Shown: in pieces, positions 23,316 through 36,312 of the stretch | Position numbering within the stretch: the stretch's first letter is position 1 | Layout: each line of letters begins with the position of its first letter | DNA from: Dichotomocladium elegans | Taxonomy: Eukaryota; Mucoromycota; Mucoromycetes; Mucorales; Lichtheimiaceae | Length of the DNA stretch: 64,000 nucleotides | Reading direction: 5' to 3' | Assembly (NCBI GenBank): GCA_025716815.1 | Contig: JAIXMN010000009.1 | Coordinates: forward strand, 992,001 to 1,056,000 | Translations under genes and position numbers: made by a program | The notes under the pieces: generated by a model | What the model was told of the DNA's origin: nothing | The model's database searches: none | What the model saw: the letters and a program-made list of their open reading frames with translations, nothing else

Positions 23316-25112
23316 GGTTATATATATGGTTTAGGACAAGAAATGAAGAAAAGAAGAAAGCAAGCGCGTGCTATATTTATTTTAAAAAATGGCCGGGACG
23401 CGCCGGGACAGAGCGCGGCACACACGCATTTATGAATCCGGACCCTGAAACTATCTACCCATGTTTTGGGGAGTAGAGTGATACGCTTCCTAGAAAAGCC
23501 CAAACTTGCAATACGACGGACTGGCGCTTGTCACACATACATGCACGCTACATTAACTTGACTCGACCTCAGAGTGATTAGAATATAGGGATTTAAGGCC
23601 GCTTAAGGCCTCCTTGGCCTATTGTGCCAAACGTTTCCCTTAAAAGGATCACGTGCAATTTTTGACGCTATTACCAATAATTTCAAAAAATGCACCGACA
23701 CTTACAAAGAGAAAGATACGCTCGTCCTTTGATAGGATAGACTTGTTCGTGGGCAGAGGTTGCATTCAATACTCTAGGTCGCTCTTTTACGTTATTCAAA
23801 TAAGAACAGAGCCGAAGCAGGGAATGATGACATATCCAAAGTTAAACATACAGAGCGTATAGCGATAATAACCCATTGGCTGGGTAAAGAAATAAGGATT
23901 TTACGGTAGTTACTAATCAACCAAAAACCTGGGTATCTTGTTCATACGCTTTAGTTATCCGTAAATTAGACAAATGTATCATTGCGGTACCAATGTCACG
24001 AAAATAACAAGTGCTATTTCTCATGCTGCGATGTCGTCATCGGCTTCAGTATCAGTATGCAAGTGCATCCAATGGCTCGCACAGCGTGTTAAGCATTTAT
24101 TTATTTTTTATTTGTCTTGCCAGGTAACGTTCCTGGCATTTTGTTGGGTCAGATAAAATTGGTGCACTTTTTTCGAATTATAAATTATGCATGCCCTAAA
24201 ATTCCTGATACGGATAAACCGGAAAGATTGTTTTTTTTTCAAAATATGATGGTGCTTCTTCTGCTTCAGATGGATCTTTTTTAACTTTTTCCACACAATC
24301 ACTGTATCCTTTTTACCTCCCCGTTCACGCCATTCACCCATCTTATTCTTATATAATGACGAACTAGCCAATGGCCAATTGCCACCTTAGCTGCACAGAA
24401 ATGGCGACGGATGACAAGAAAAAGGATACAGCATGCCGAGCTTGGTACCTTTCAGAAGCTGCCAGTCTCCCAGTCTTCGCCGCTTTTGCTTTTAATCACG
24501 CAAATGTGCGGGTTAAATGCGGCAAGAGAGATTGCTAAACATATAGAGATGCCTGCGAACAAAATAAAAGCGCGCTCCAAATGCGACTTTGCAGTAACTG
24601 AATGGGATTACTAAAGCCGAGAACTTGCATTGTTTGCGCGAATGTTCTTGCTAACCAAATAAAAAAGGATCCTCTTGACGATAAATAATACTGCAGTATC
24701 CAATATCTTGTATGTGGTGGCATCGACCTTCGAAATGCTGGCGAAAAACTATGCTGTGGAGACGAATTGAATAAACGATTTTTTGCGAATTCAACTGCCG
24801 CAGGCAGCCAAATTCAGGGCCGCAGTTCATCAAGAACAGCGAACTAAAATTACGGCGACGAACAACCAATCCTTGAGGCAAACTTCTTGAAAATCCTGTA
24901 TTTTCGCATAGATTTAGAGAGGGTGACATTAACCGACCAGAGCTACCAAAAAAAGATTTCCTCTTGTTCAAAGATACACTCTCCTACGGCATTTTTCCAA
25001 ACAATTCTGTTTTGTTAGACAAAGCATAAAAAAAGCCCTCCCCATTTTTTACCTGTCCTCAAGGACCCACTCCCTCATTTACTCTGTGATTTCAATTCAA
25101 TAAGTTTTTTTG
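23316..25112. other. Gene-poor interval
   Basis: The first 150 bp hold the IFA38 promoter. The rest contains no supported gene. Near 24650-24970 the minus strand has an open stretch (VVRRRNFSSLFLMNCGPE...) followed by broken frames, which could be a relic of a mobile element; I could not match it to a family. The run 24180-24360 is A/T-rich. Confidence 0.4.
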
Positions 25113-26548
25113 TCACAAATGCCCTTGCTTCCGTAGAATAACCACTTCTTCAGAGCGCTTGCCCATTAGACACTTGTCCAAGTATTTATGAGAATGTCTC
25201 ACAATCCCTTTAAAATCACTTAGTTTCAAGCTATTAGAAGTTTCACTGATCTGGGTTATCAAAGTTTCCTTCTCGAGAAACTTATAGGGCTTCACTTTGC
25301 TTTTGACGACTGACCAGAATTGCTCGATTGGATTGAGCTCGGGAGGCAAATAGGCGCAGCGGTAACCGCGAGATTCTACGTATTTGGCTATATTGTCTGA
25401 TGTATGGATAGGAGCGGTATCCATCACGAGGTAAAGACCTTTCATGTGAGGATACCGGTGCATTTCATCCATCGCAGCTTTTAGAAAGCTGATATAGTGC
25501 CCCGTACCCGTTCCTATGCTCTTTTGCCCAACGCCGTCTCCTCGCTTTCTCTTTTTATTAGATCGAGGCTGAGGAAGTCTAAGGCTGAATAAATTAGACC
25601 TTCAGCGGAAATCGCGCCTAAAATGGTTCTTGTTGTCGCTCATGTTTTCGGAATTGTGACCACTGCTGGTGCACCTTTCTTTGACCACGCCACACTACGT
25701 TTCAAATTAATATGGAAAGCAGATTCGCCAGGAAAGACACAGTTTCTCGTAAAATCCGAGTCTGTTTTTTCCCATTTACGAACCCAATCCAAGCGCTCTT
25801 GAATCGTTTCTTCACTATTCCGATCTATGGGTTAAAGCCAAGCTTTCTTTAGAGATAAATTGCAATGTTGTTTTACAAAATCGAACAAGATAGTTTTAGA
25901 TACTTTTAATTCGGTAAGCATTTGCTTTAATTTCTTCCTTACTTCGTCAAGGACGATGGGATGATTCTCATCAATGCACTCGAGAATAGCGCTTTTGTGT
26001 TCGTCATGGAGAATACGTGGACTGCCAGTCTTTCTCCGTTTCTCAAAGATGCTGTCAGGATCTTTCTGGTATTGCGCAGCCGTTTTTGTGCTGTACGAAC
26101 AAGAATCCCACATTGTTTTGCAGCAGCGGCCGCACTCAAACATCTCTCAAACAACAGTTTGAAGAATCTTACTTTGTCCTGATCAGAATAGCGTGTATAA
26201 TTTTGCTTCACTGAAATTTCCCTCAAAATGACATCACCGTTAGGCTTTGCCTTCTTTTCTACCTGCATAGCATCTATCCTTTTCTCGCTCTCCAGAGGCA
26301 GTTGAGCTAAATATTGTGTATGAGAATTCAATGTTTCAAGACAAAACTGTTACCTCGTCGACAATATAATCTATTGGTTCAGGTCTGCCATACTCGTCGA
26401 CGACAGGTCCTTTCCCATTTTCAAACAAGAATTGAATGTTCATTATTTTTTGATTTGTGATGTAATTGTGAAAAAGAAATAAATCACAGACAAACACTAG
26501 GCGTGCTCTTTTATTCAGTTTTACGTACGAAAACTTGATCACTAACAT
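25113..26548 (-). pseudogene. Decayed Tc1/mariner-like (IS630-type DDE) transposase, copy 2
   Basis: Reading the minus strand from 26548, the peptide order is FENGKGPVVDEYGRPEP, a helix-turn-helix segment (FERCLSAAAAAKQCGI), a second DNA-binding segment ending LKVSKTILFDFVKQHC, the first catalytic block (GESAFHINLKRSVAWSKKG), TILGAISAEG, MHRYPHMKGLYLVMDTAPIH with the second Asp, and LPPELNPIEQFWSVVKSK with the final Glu. The normally invariant first Asp of the DDE triad reads Gly. There is a frame change near 26090 and stops near 25830, 25650 and 25500. The element is therefore dead, though the C-terminal 119 residues remain open. It clearly belongs with the copy at 7194-8520. No inverted repeats were located. 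Confidence 0.8.
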
Positions 26549-28488
26549 TATTTGTTGAAGTGTTACCTATTCGTCTGACACCGACAAAGACCTCATCGAT
26601 CTCCTTGGTCGTATACTGATAAAATATCCATTTGAACGCATTACTATCTACGACATTAAGGCAATTTCACTACCTTCCTCTCATGTGCTGCTGATTAGCA
26701 AATAATTCCTATTAACATGTATTTCTTTGTTAGAACTATCCTTGGTTAATCAAAAATTCCTAATAGCAACCATTCTCCATGTATATACGCTATTAAGGTC
26801 ATTTTGCCCGAAGAAATATATACGGCAGAATTTCTTTGGCTTCCTGCTTCGAAAGATTCGACGAACTTCCAGCTATACAAAGAACATATGACTTTCGCAT
26901 CTACGTGATCATTTCCCGTAGTACCTCAACATTCAGTGCCGTCAAATGCCAATCTACTCACATCTTCACAACGATAACATATTCAAGCTTCTTTTCCATC
27001 CCTATATGCAATGGTGTACATTTCTTTTTGACTTCTGTAATTCACCTTTTCCGCACACTATGCGTCTGTGATGCACGTCCTACATGTACATCTCTATACA
27101 TCACATTGAAACTGTGCTGCAAGGCTGATAAAAAAAGAAAAAAGACATTCCAATCCATAGCTTTTCTGCCTATAAAAATTATTGAACGATAATGCACCGC
27201 AAAACGATAGCCATGTTGATCATTGTGGTTTACTAGTTTTTGGTTGTAACATAGCTTAAGACTAAAGTAACGAAGATCTGCATAAATGTTCCTTTTTCAA
27301 ATGCTTGAAAGGGATAAAAGCTAGTCCGTCAGTGTGTAACACGAGACGTAGATCTGGGTACTTCTGGGAAAGCGGTGTTGCCTAGTCAAGAAAACAATGG
27401 ATCTGAAGGCGTGCCCGTGACCATTTTCTTTCACTTTGCTGCAGTGGACGATGTCTACCCTGGCCCTCTTTGTGTAAAGCTTCCAGGCGGAGAAGAGAGT
27501 GGCTAGATCACGCTACTTTGAATTTATATACACTCGTGTCAATTTCTCAGAATTACAGACATTCCTGTCCGCGATGGGACCTGGGCGATAAACAATGAGT
27601 TTTCAACTACAGGACATGCACGTCACCCTTTCCGAGTATATATCAAGGTTATCTTCTTGCGCCACTGCTGCTGTGCAATGGAAGAATATGTGCACAAAGG
27701 GATGATTGCTTGCCATACGGGTATGCACCGTGTGCGGTGTACGGGGCGTATGGCACCGATGTACGTAGCGCTGAATGGTAGTCATGTACAAAAAAGGTAA
27801 ATAATTACCTGCTTGGTGTAACAGCATACCCCGATATGGCAGCTTCGGACCGATAAATGGGGTTGCACAAGCAAGGAGGAGGTGGAATAACTTCGCAAGG
27901 GATGGGGGTTTGATGAGCGCGCATCCCCGGTCCAGTTCTCATAAAATGAGACGCACAAAATCCACGTCCACCTCTCTTCTCCGATCCGAGAAATGGTGTT
28001 CCCTATGCACACGTTTTTTTTGCGTGTGCGCTCGCGTGGCGTGTGACGAATAGATAGTCCATTGGGCGTTGGCAGTAAATGACAAAGCTTGTCAGAGAAC
28101 ATCTTTTTGGTATATATATCTTCTTTTGAAACACATTTTAATTGGATTGCTTTTGCTTAAAAGAAGCCCTGCTGGCGTACACGCTCACGTAAAATAGAGC
28201 TGGCATAGAACTTCCGATTAATTAAGGACGCTCACATCCCAATTAACAGTTGCCCGAAAAAGGATCGCTTTTACGCACTTCGTCCAATCAGTGAGGTTCC
28301 CGGCGTCTGGTAGTGCAAAGAAGTGAGGTTACACCAGCGATGCAGCTCCATCCATATAATAGATGATCCCCCTGGATACTGCGCTAACTCTCATCTCCTT
28401 CGACCGATCCTCTTTCTTTACTCAATTTCCTCACTTTCATTTTACTTAACTATTTCGACACCCAGTCCTTTCTTTATACGCGGAAAAT
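26549..28488. other. Gene-poor interval upstream of the SUR7/PalI-like gene
   Basis: No supported coding sequence in 1.9 kb. Open stretches at 26836-27192 (+) and 27603-28102 (-) have no recognisable composition or family resemblance. The final 150 bp (28340-28488) are a plausible promoter with an ATATAATAG element near 28355 and a CT-rich leader before the ATG at 28489. Confidence 0.4.
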
Positions 28489-29401
28489 ATGGCGCCTAGA
28501 CGGTCTATCAACGCTGCTATTTTCTTCTCAACGATCGCACTCGTGCTTGGAATCCTGGCGATTCTAGGCACCACGTCCATTCCATCCATATTTGTTGTAG
28601 AGATTGCTCAGGCACAGACCAGTCAGTCCATTCGGTATGGATTCTTCCGGTCATGTCTCTATAACAAAGGCGTTCTTGATCAATGCTCGGCGTCGTCTGT
28701 CTCGTTTTCTTTAGGTTCGTCTGTTAACTCTGATTTCCAGCGTTCGATTCGTTTATGCGTTTACATTTCATCTTCGTAGACGTTGATCAACTCGCGCAGA
28801 TCAACGAAGTCGATGTCACCACCGGCCTCCTTGAAACCATCAAGAACAACTTATCGCAAAATAGCAGTCTCCATACTCTCCGAGCCACGGCATCGATGAT
28901 CCCTTTTCTCCTTTTTACCTTTTTGGCTTTATCATGTAATTATCTTCTGTCTAACTCTGAGACCTGCACTCATGAGATCCTTGCTAACATAAATGCAATT
29001 TTTGTTAACTAGTGAGCGTTTTCATGGGATACGTAAAAAAAGGCACAAACCCCACCAAGATCTGGTCAATTTGCGGAATCGCGGTTACACTGTTTGCATG
29101 CATCTTTGGCACCGTTTCCTTGGCCGTTTCCATGTCAGTCTATAGGTCGGTTTTTGACCAGTTGCTAAACTACGTGTCCCTTGCGCGCTACCATTGGGGG
29201 CCCGCTGTGTATCTGGTTCTGGCTGCCTCGGCTTGCGTGCTGTTTACTTCTCTTTGCTTCATCGCCAGTTGCTTTACTTTTAAGCCCAACGAGGTTGTGG
29301 ACGAGAAGACATATCAGCTAGAGTACGATCCATACGAGGTGTACACCCCCCAGGCTTATAATCCTGAAGATGACCATATCACATATCACCATCGCTACTA
29401 G
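28489..29401 (+). CDS. SUR7/PalI family four-span membrane protein
   Basis: Exons 28489-28714, 28780-28935 and 29013-29401 give 256 aa. Four hydrophobic spans are visible: residues about 9-28, then after the first loop SMIPFLLFTFLALSLSVFMG, IWSICGIAVTLFACIFGTV and VYLVLAASACVLFTSLCFI. The first extracellular loop contains YGFFRSCLYNKGVLDQCS, the claudin-like aromatic-x-C...C pattern of SUR7/PalI/Rim9 proteins. SUR7 proteins sit in plasma-membrane eisosome domains, whereas PalI/Rim9 helps ambient pH sensing; the sequence alone does not decide between them. The cytosolic tail is short and Tyr-rich (EYDPYEVYTPQAYNPED), unlike the long tails of PalI, which slightly favours SUR7. Both introns close the frame. 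Confidence 0.82.
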
Positions 29402-32400
29402 AAAAAAATTGGACCATACCTTTTTTCTGTGGTCAGATGGAGGTGTTTTGTATATCTTGTTTTAAATAGTCACACTTCTTTCTCCCTTTGGTCCTTTCTT
29501 TTTATATTACATCCACTCATCCCCTTACACCTCGTCCTTGTTGTATCATATTATTTACACTTAAAAGAAAGAAACTGGCATCCTGCTGGTTACAGGACTG
29601 TGCAAGCAATTGCAAAGAAATTTGGTTGGTTACTTTTCTTGTCCTATGGGGATGTTTCTTTGTGAAAGCAGGTTGCGGGTGTAACCGAGATTGTCTTATT
29701 TAATAACAGGTGAGGAGTCATTGTTTCTTTTTTCTTTCCCCTCTTCCGACCAGGTATCCTATCTATGAGAAAGTGATAGCAGCAGTGGCAATTGACTGTT
29801 CAAAGAAAATGTTAAAAAACAGGAACATTGGCGTAATCCAACATATGGAAAAAGATCTTCCTGGACTTCCACTGCATTCAGCGACTAATTGCTGCTGTCC
29901 CGTTTGTCAAGAAAGTTTTCCATTTCCGCTCGGTGTCCTAATCACGTGGCTTTCCTAAATGTCACCCCCCCAAACCCCATCCCATCATGTATAACATCAT
30001 ACATTTTTTCCCGTTCTGGACCAAATAGAAAATCATGAAAAGCGGCCGACAATAGTTGGAAGAAGGAAAACAACATTCGCAGGACTTCCCGAAATGGCAC
30101 CCCTCTCCTTTTGTGTGCATTAATAACCTAGATCCAACTGTAACAATGAACTTGCATGCTATTTCGTTTAATTTTAGGGGCTCTTAGCGATATGCGAATA
30201 CTAACGCCATTGTCGTCCGATAGATTTGAAGCAGTAACTCACCCGATACTGGCATCAGTATTTCGTTCTGAGCGCTTTTTTGGGGCAGCAATCCCGACAT
30301 GTTTAATCATGTTAACGCTATTGTAAATCCCATAACAGTGACCGGCAAGCCACCAGCTGATGCCATTTCCTATTTCTCTGAGAGACCAGCAAATTAGAAC
30401 AAAGTTGCATTTCATTGACCGTCGAGGAATTTCCCAGTTACCTTCTGCATGTGGGCTCTAGTAAGGAGTCTATTAATAAAGATACTGTACAGAAAGATAA
30501 CTCTTGAGTGCTAAACACAATGATAATATCAGTGTCGAACTTTCTTGCCTTAATCGACACAACCTTTTCGTGCTAAGAATAATTCCTCGATATACACAGC
30601 AGATTTTCTGGGTATCCGCGCCATTTTAGCACCAAAAAATACAGACATTTCTGTGATGGATGATTCTGCTATCAAGTTAGTCAAGAATGTGTAAGTGCCT
30701 GTTTCATGAGTGATCCTAAGCACCTGGTTAAGTACGTATCAGACCGGAGCTGCGCAGCTTGCTCGACTCTTCTGGCTTCCCTCGCAATCGTGCTCCTCCG
30801 TAATTGAAATGCTGCTCAAGTTCATTTGCGCTTGTTATACGTAGCCGCAAATATTGCTGCTGGAGCTTATATCTGCCAAGTAGCTCTCATTTCATATCTT
30901 ATATTAGCTATCGCAAAAACCCTGTGCCTTATACAGTTAAAAAGAACGCATTTTCCTGTACATATGGTTCTCCAATGAATTCAGAAAAGGACAAAACAGA
31001 CGATTGACACTGTGGGCCTATTTCTACCCGAGGCATTGTTCACCGATGCTCTACATACTATACATAACTATGTAAAAAATTATGATGGGACACTGATACT
31101 CGGCGCTCCCAGATACAGTACGGTCCGCACTCATTTTACCGGATAGATGTCCTGTAGGTTCAAATGCTGCCGGTTAATCGGCTAAGGATATTCGCTGTAA
31201 TATTCCGGACTGGATGACCTGACCGTTTTTTCGGCAATGGGTGAAGGATAAGTATCTTATTCGATTCTTTGACCCGCCACATGCCTAGTTGGTCACCTTC
31301 TGTTGAGACCAGCGCGCCATTCATGAGCTTAAGTTACAAAAGTCTCAGCCTTTCAGGAGTGAGGCTGCACAAAGCAGGTAAATCAATGATATTGCACTCT
31401 ACTGCACATGGGAGAATTCGATACCCCTAAGACCTTTAACAAAAGTTGAGCCATCTCAGATGAATGTCCTATCGGCCCTTGCATACCAGCACACCCTTAC
31501 TGATATCCTTAGTAGTACTTTCATCCCTTCATGGATTTATCCTACGAGCTAAATAACTGATAAACGTACTGGATACTGTGCTGAGGTCACTCAATCAACC
31601 GTACAGTTAGTTCTACCCTATGCTTACACAATGCCTATTGCCCGTAATCAAAACTGTCTAGACGAAAAGGATGTTTCACAAAGAGCATGACAAGTTGCTC
31701 CTTTGTAAAAAAATGCAAGTCTTTCAGGGCTGCTGATTCAATTTCGCTCTATAGACAGCCAGGATTCTCAAATTCGCAATCGATTTATTTTTTATGGACA
31801 TGGATAGGATCACCTCGTTGATGAGCATGAGTTCATTTAATCGAAGGACTAGCTAGTTAACGAGGAGGTGTACACTTTTATACCAGCGCCATTGGCGCAT
31901 GGTATTTGCCATGCTTCGGCTTCCTTGATATCAACGTTTTATACGTAACAGAGGGAGTATTCAACAGAAATAATGATGACTCTCCCATTAGCTTTAACTT
32001 ATAATGAAAGTATACAAGAAGGTGCTGTTTGGAAATGACATAGACATTCACTTAGTTAAACGGGAGCTGAAGTCTCGCTTCGACATCATCCAACGCCCGG
32101 CAACACGGTGCAATACGGTCGATGTTAGCGACATCACGAAAGGAGTGTGCTTTTGCCAACATGATTATAGAGGACCAGAGGAGCAATGATGAGACACGGT
32201 AATACAGGAGCCAGTGCGAATATCCTCGTGTCCCGACACCAGAGGTATGGATATTGCGGGCAGTCATAGCAAATTTGTTGTAGCAGCATAGCTACAGAAG
32301 ATACCGTTGATCTGTGCTTAACGAAGATGTATTCAGATAACTCATACTTTCTGCTATTTTTTTCATTTTAAATTACAAGGCAGATTGGCCTCTCTCGATC

Positions 32401-33462
32401 CCGTGTGGTCTTGTCTTTATTAAAATTCCTGAAGATTTCTCCGTTGGAAATTTGGAAGTAACCTTGCAAGATCTTTAAAGAAGCCGATAGAGACTGGCTT
32501 GGTTATATCAGAAACTATACACACGTCTACGTACATATACATAGGTTTGTATAGTATGTAGTGGCGCGGGAAATCCTAGGCAAGACAGAACGGTTAACGG
32601 TATGACCAGAGAACCCCACCGGCCACCGGTAAATATAGCGACTGGTAAATCAGGCGCTGACTGTATACATTATTAAAGCTCCCAACCGATGCAATATTCA
32701 AGCGAAGCGAAATGTGTTGCTAGTTATTACTATTATTATTGTTGTTGTTGCTTATAGACATGCATGCGTTTTTTCCTCTCACCGTTATATAGCAGAATTT
32801 TTGGACAAGTACTTGCACATTAAAGTACCTCTTTTCTTCTCATCCACTGCATACATGATAAGGAACTATGGCATGAGTAATAAGAGGTTTACTCAAGAGT
32901 AAGAGCGATGCATTTTCTACACGTACGTAGTTCTTTAGACCCTCAATATTTGACACACACAAACTGTCTCACGTCCTCATATACTCGTCCAAATGAGTAC
33001 CTACGCCATTGTTCGTAGCATATGTTCCATTGCCTATCGTAGCGGTCTATTTTTTCTATTCAACTGCGACGCAGTACAGAGATTATAGGCAGTATGCGTA
33101 TTTTTTCTTGCTGAAACAACGGACAAGTCGCACGCTTTAGATAACTTCTCGGCACTTTTGCATTTAGCCTAAATATTACGGAAATAGCAGAGAAGCAACA
33201 CATACAAAATAGATAATAAACACTGACAATGCATAATATCCATCGAAACAATGTGGCTTTATGCATAGAATTCATATCCATATGGTAATTTCTTCGGATT
33301 GCATAAGAATGTAGGTTCTGATATGTTATTGATGAGATAAAAGATATCTAATAAGATAACACTGGAAACAGAACGCTAGAGAATGAAGTGCAATGATTAA
33401 AGTAGTATTGCAAAGACTACCAGGAGGGTATAACATTTAAACATAGATCAGCTTCGTTGTCT
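29402..33462. other. 4-kb gene-desert left of the HMG-box gene
   Basis: No open stretch here has recognisable coding character on either strand. In the + frame from about 30660 stops occur roughly every 25 codons, as in random sequence. There is a short TTA/TTG trinucleotide run near 32727-32752. No transposase or reverse-transcriptase motif was found. Confidence 0.5.
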
Positions 33463-34370
33463 TCATTGATTTTCAGGGGCAATCATACAGTAGTAGCAAG
33501 GCGGATATGTCGAACACAGATAATCACGCTCTTTTGGAATGGTGACCTGTACGCTACACATATCATTCAAAGGCACAATCAAACATGTGGGCGGCGCCGA
33601 CGGGAGCATATCCTGGCCAGCGGCGGGTTGCTTAAGGACTGCATAAGGAATTACTGGCTCTAAGTGTTGATGGAAATCAGGAGAGCAGTGCTGCTGAAAG
33701 ATTTCCTGTGGCTGACTATACAAATTCAGTGGGTCCGGAGCCGACATAAATGGCTCAGGGTAGTAGGAGAGTGGCGGGAAGAAATTCACCAAGGAGTCAT
33801 TGAGCGACAAAGGTTCCGAATAGCTTATAGAGTATCGGTCTTCATGACGGGTTATGTTGCTGCTGCTACTGGTATAACATTCACACCCAATAGATAAAGA
33901 ATTATTCGACCAGGACGCAAAGCGGGCACGTTCAGAATTGCAAATTTGGTGGCTCCTTAAAAGAATATCCACCAGCTGATTATTTTCGTCCATCTCTGAG
34001 ATCATGCTCTTGGTTGAAATACGGCGGGTGTATCTGCGCCGCTTTCGTTCTCCCTTCTTTTTAGGCTGATATCTGTATCCAGGATAGCTGGTACCGGTAA
34101 GGCGTCAATAGTTGGATTGAATACCATGCTAATGGCGACTTACAGTCTGCTGTGCTCAGCCTTTGCCAACCGAGCCAACTCACGATAGGGTTCTTTTTCG
34201 TCCTCAGAGATCCCTTTCCATAGCCTTGCGAGGATTTTGGAGATGTCGCGATGATTGGCTCCGGGGTAATGTGATAGGATCTCGCTTTGTTTAGCGAGAC
34301 GAAACGCCAGGAAACAATTCATCGGGCGAGGAATTTTGCCTACGGAAGATGTGCTTTTTGATTTTGACAT
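33463..34370 (-). CDS. MATA-type HMG-box transcription factor (mating-type-like)
   Basis: Two exons (34370-34144 and 34087-33463) give 283 aa. The HMG box occupies residues about 12-90: KIPRPMNCFLAFRLAKQ, NHRDISKILARLWKGIS, EKEPYRELARLAKAEHS, then LYPGYRYQPKKKGERKRRR across the intron. The opening IPRP-N and the closing Y-P-x-Y-x-Y-x-P with a basic tail are the pattern of MATA_HMG boxes, found in fungal mating-type proteins such as MAT1-2-1 and the mucoralean SexM/SexP. These proteins bind DNA in the minor groove and bend it. The remaining 190 residues are Ser/Pro/Gln-rich with Tyr and no other domain, as in an activation region. The basic run is a likely nuclear signal. Mucoromycota carry many such genes, so identity as the sex-determining gene is not established; no triose-phosphate transporter gene is adjacent. 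Confidence 0.85.
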
Positions 34371-36312
34371 TGGTTATAGGTGGATAGGGAATGAAAAGGA
34401 TGACTTAAAAATATTACAACGCGCTATCCTTTTAAAACAGCATCTGTGCACTTTGTGGCGCATGTGCAGTGGTCGGGTTTTCTCTAGATGCTTGCACAGA
34501 TCAGCCAACAAATCATAATAGGCGGGATTTTTCCCCGTCGCTCTTTGTCCCTTTTGTGCGCTATACATTCGAACCCTATTCTCATAGATACTTGCAAGCA
34601 AGCCACGTGAAGAATTCCGTTGGGGTCCTCTTCTAAAATCACACATAATTCACTTGTACGAGTTGTCTTTGTACACCTCCCATGGTCTTTATTTGCACTG
34701 TGTCGTCTCTCGAGCTGTGCGTTTATTCCCGCATCCACCTGCGATCCAGCCACAAACGTTTTGCAGCTGGAAAATTGGGTGCTCCTTTAGTACTCTGACA
34801 TGCCAAACTCTTCGTGACACGGCTGATCTCACATAAGAAACAATATTTCTCTCAGCCTGTCAATAACCCATTGTATGGCTAGCAATGAGGCAACCCATCG
34901 AGTACATTCAAGCACGATCGTGCGATTAAATTCGCTTTTGGTGGTCAAGCACATCTTCCTTTCTAGCGGCGCTTCCACTGTACGGACTCCTATCGAGACG
35001 AAGTCGGAAATTCGGGGAGGGGGAAACGGGATTTTGTACAATGCTTTTATTTGTTATTTTTCTTATGAAGGTGCGTCTATTTCTAGATGTATTGTACACA
35101 GAAATATGCAGAATAGGACGTGACAGCTCTGGGTTAACAGCGATTTCCCCCCATTAGTACCATAGTACAGTGTTTCTCTCCATCAACATGAGTCATTTTT
35201 ATCAAAATGGCAACAACTGGAAGCAGACAAAAATAGACCGCGTGGAGGAAAAGAATTACACGGGATGCACGTTGCGAACAGCCAGAATGTGTGAATGTCC
35301 TCATAACTCTCGTATATACTGCAGTTATTGATGCATAAATATTCCCATTGCTACATGACCCCTTTATTTCATGCAGTATACCGGGATTTAACTGGCATGC
35401 CAATATGGAACTTCTATTACCAGCATCGCAGATGGCCAGTTCGTTTCGTCCGATGAGATCTAACTATAAAGTTTATCTCTGCGGATTTGAGCCATGAGAA
35501 CACGGGACAGGCTTCGGCACCGGATCTTTTGACAAGCTAAGTGAGGTGCTTTCGTGAAACATTTTTTCATAGATGCGGAAGCGACTGACAGGTAAGGAGT
35601 TATGACCCAAAAATTACTTTCCAACTTGTAATAGTAGTTCAATTTCCTTATTCAACTAAAAAGTCTCGGCAAATATCACGCATATTACCAATTCAATCGC
35701 CTGGCGTTCGGCTGTCATTAACGTACACGCGGGATAGTAGTACTGATCGAGTTTTCTCACGCATCACGATTTACCAAGAATGTATCTGTATCATCATTCT
35801 CCGCATGGATCCTTCCCTGTATTCTACATTTAGCAAGGAATCGGGATCCTAGTCATTTACAGATACGAAAGGTGCAGTACCGCCGGCAAGAAAATAGAAG
35901 CGTCTTTTCGCTTTGGAAGAATTACTTGAGCAGACGTGCCCGCATCTTTGCCAAGTGATATGCCGACGTGTATCCCTCCGTTAATAATATTCCACTCAAC
36001 TTATCAAATTTACTTTCACAGTGAAAATCGTCTTACAAGTTGACATAAAACAGTTATTAAAGCACATCCAGAATGCGCCAGATATACTGTAACATGGATA
36101 CTTGTGTTATATTTACATGCGACCTATCTTATGTTGCAAGTTGTCAAATAAGTATTCGTTCAAACTATTGATTCCAATTCACAACGGTCGTTAAGGTGGT
36201 TGACTTGCATAAGTCATATATGCCCAAGCATTCAAAGCAAATATTTACATCATGTCAGTATAGTGAATTCCGTTTATTTCACTATTATAGGTGCCCTTGA
36301 GCTATTCCAATT
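34371..36312. other. 1.9-kb gene-desert right of the HMG-box gene
   Basis: No supported gene. Short open frames on both strands have no family resemblance. The first 200 bp presumably carry the HMG gene's promoter; no TATA box or factor site is obvious. Confidence 0.45.

Noticed and set aside
33463..34370. Naming the HMG gene sexM or sexP
   Set aside because: Neither of the expected flanking genes is adjacent, and Mucoromycota have many MATA-type HMG genes; the sequence alone does not justify the name.
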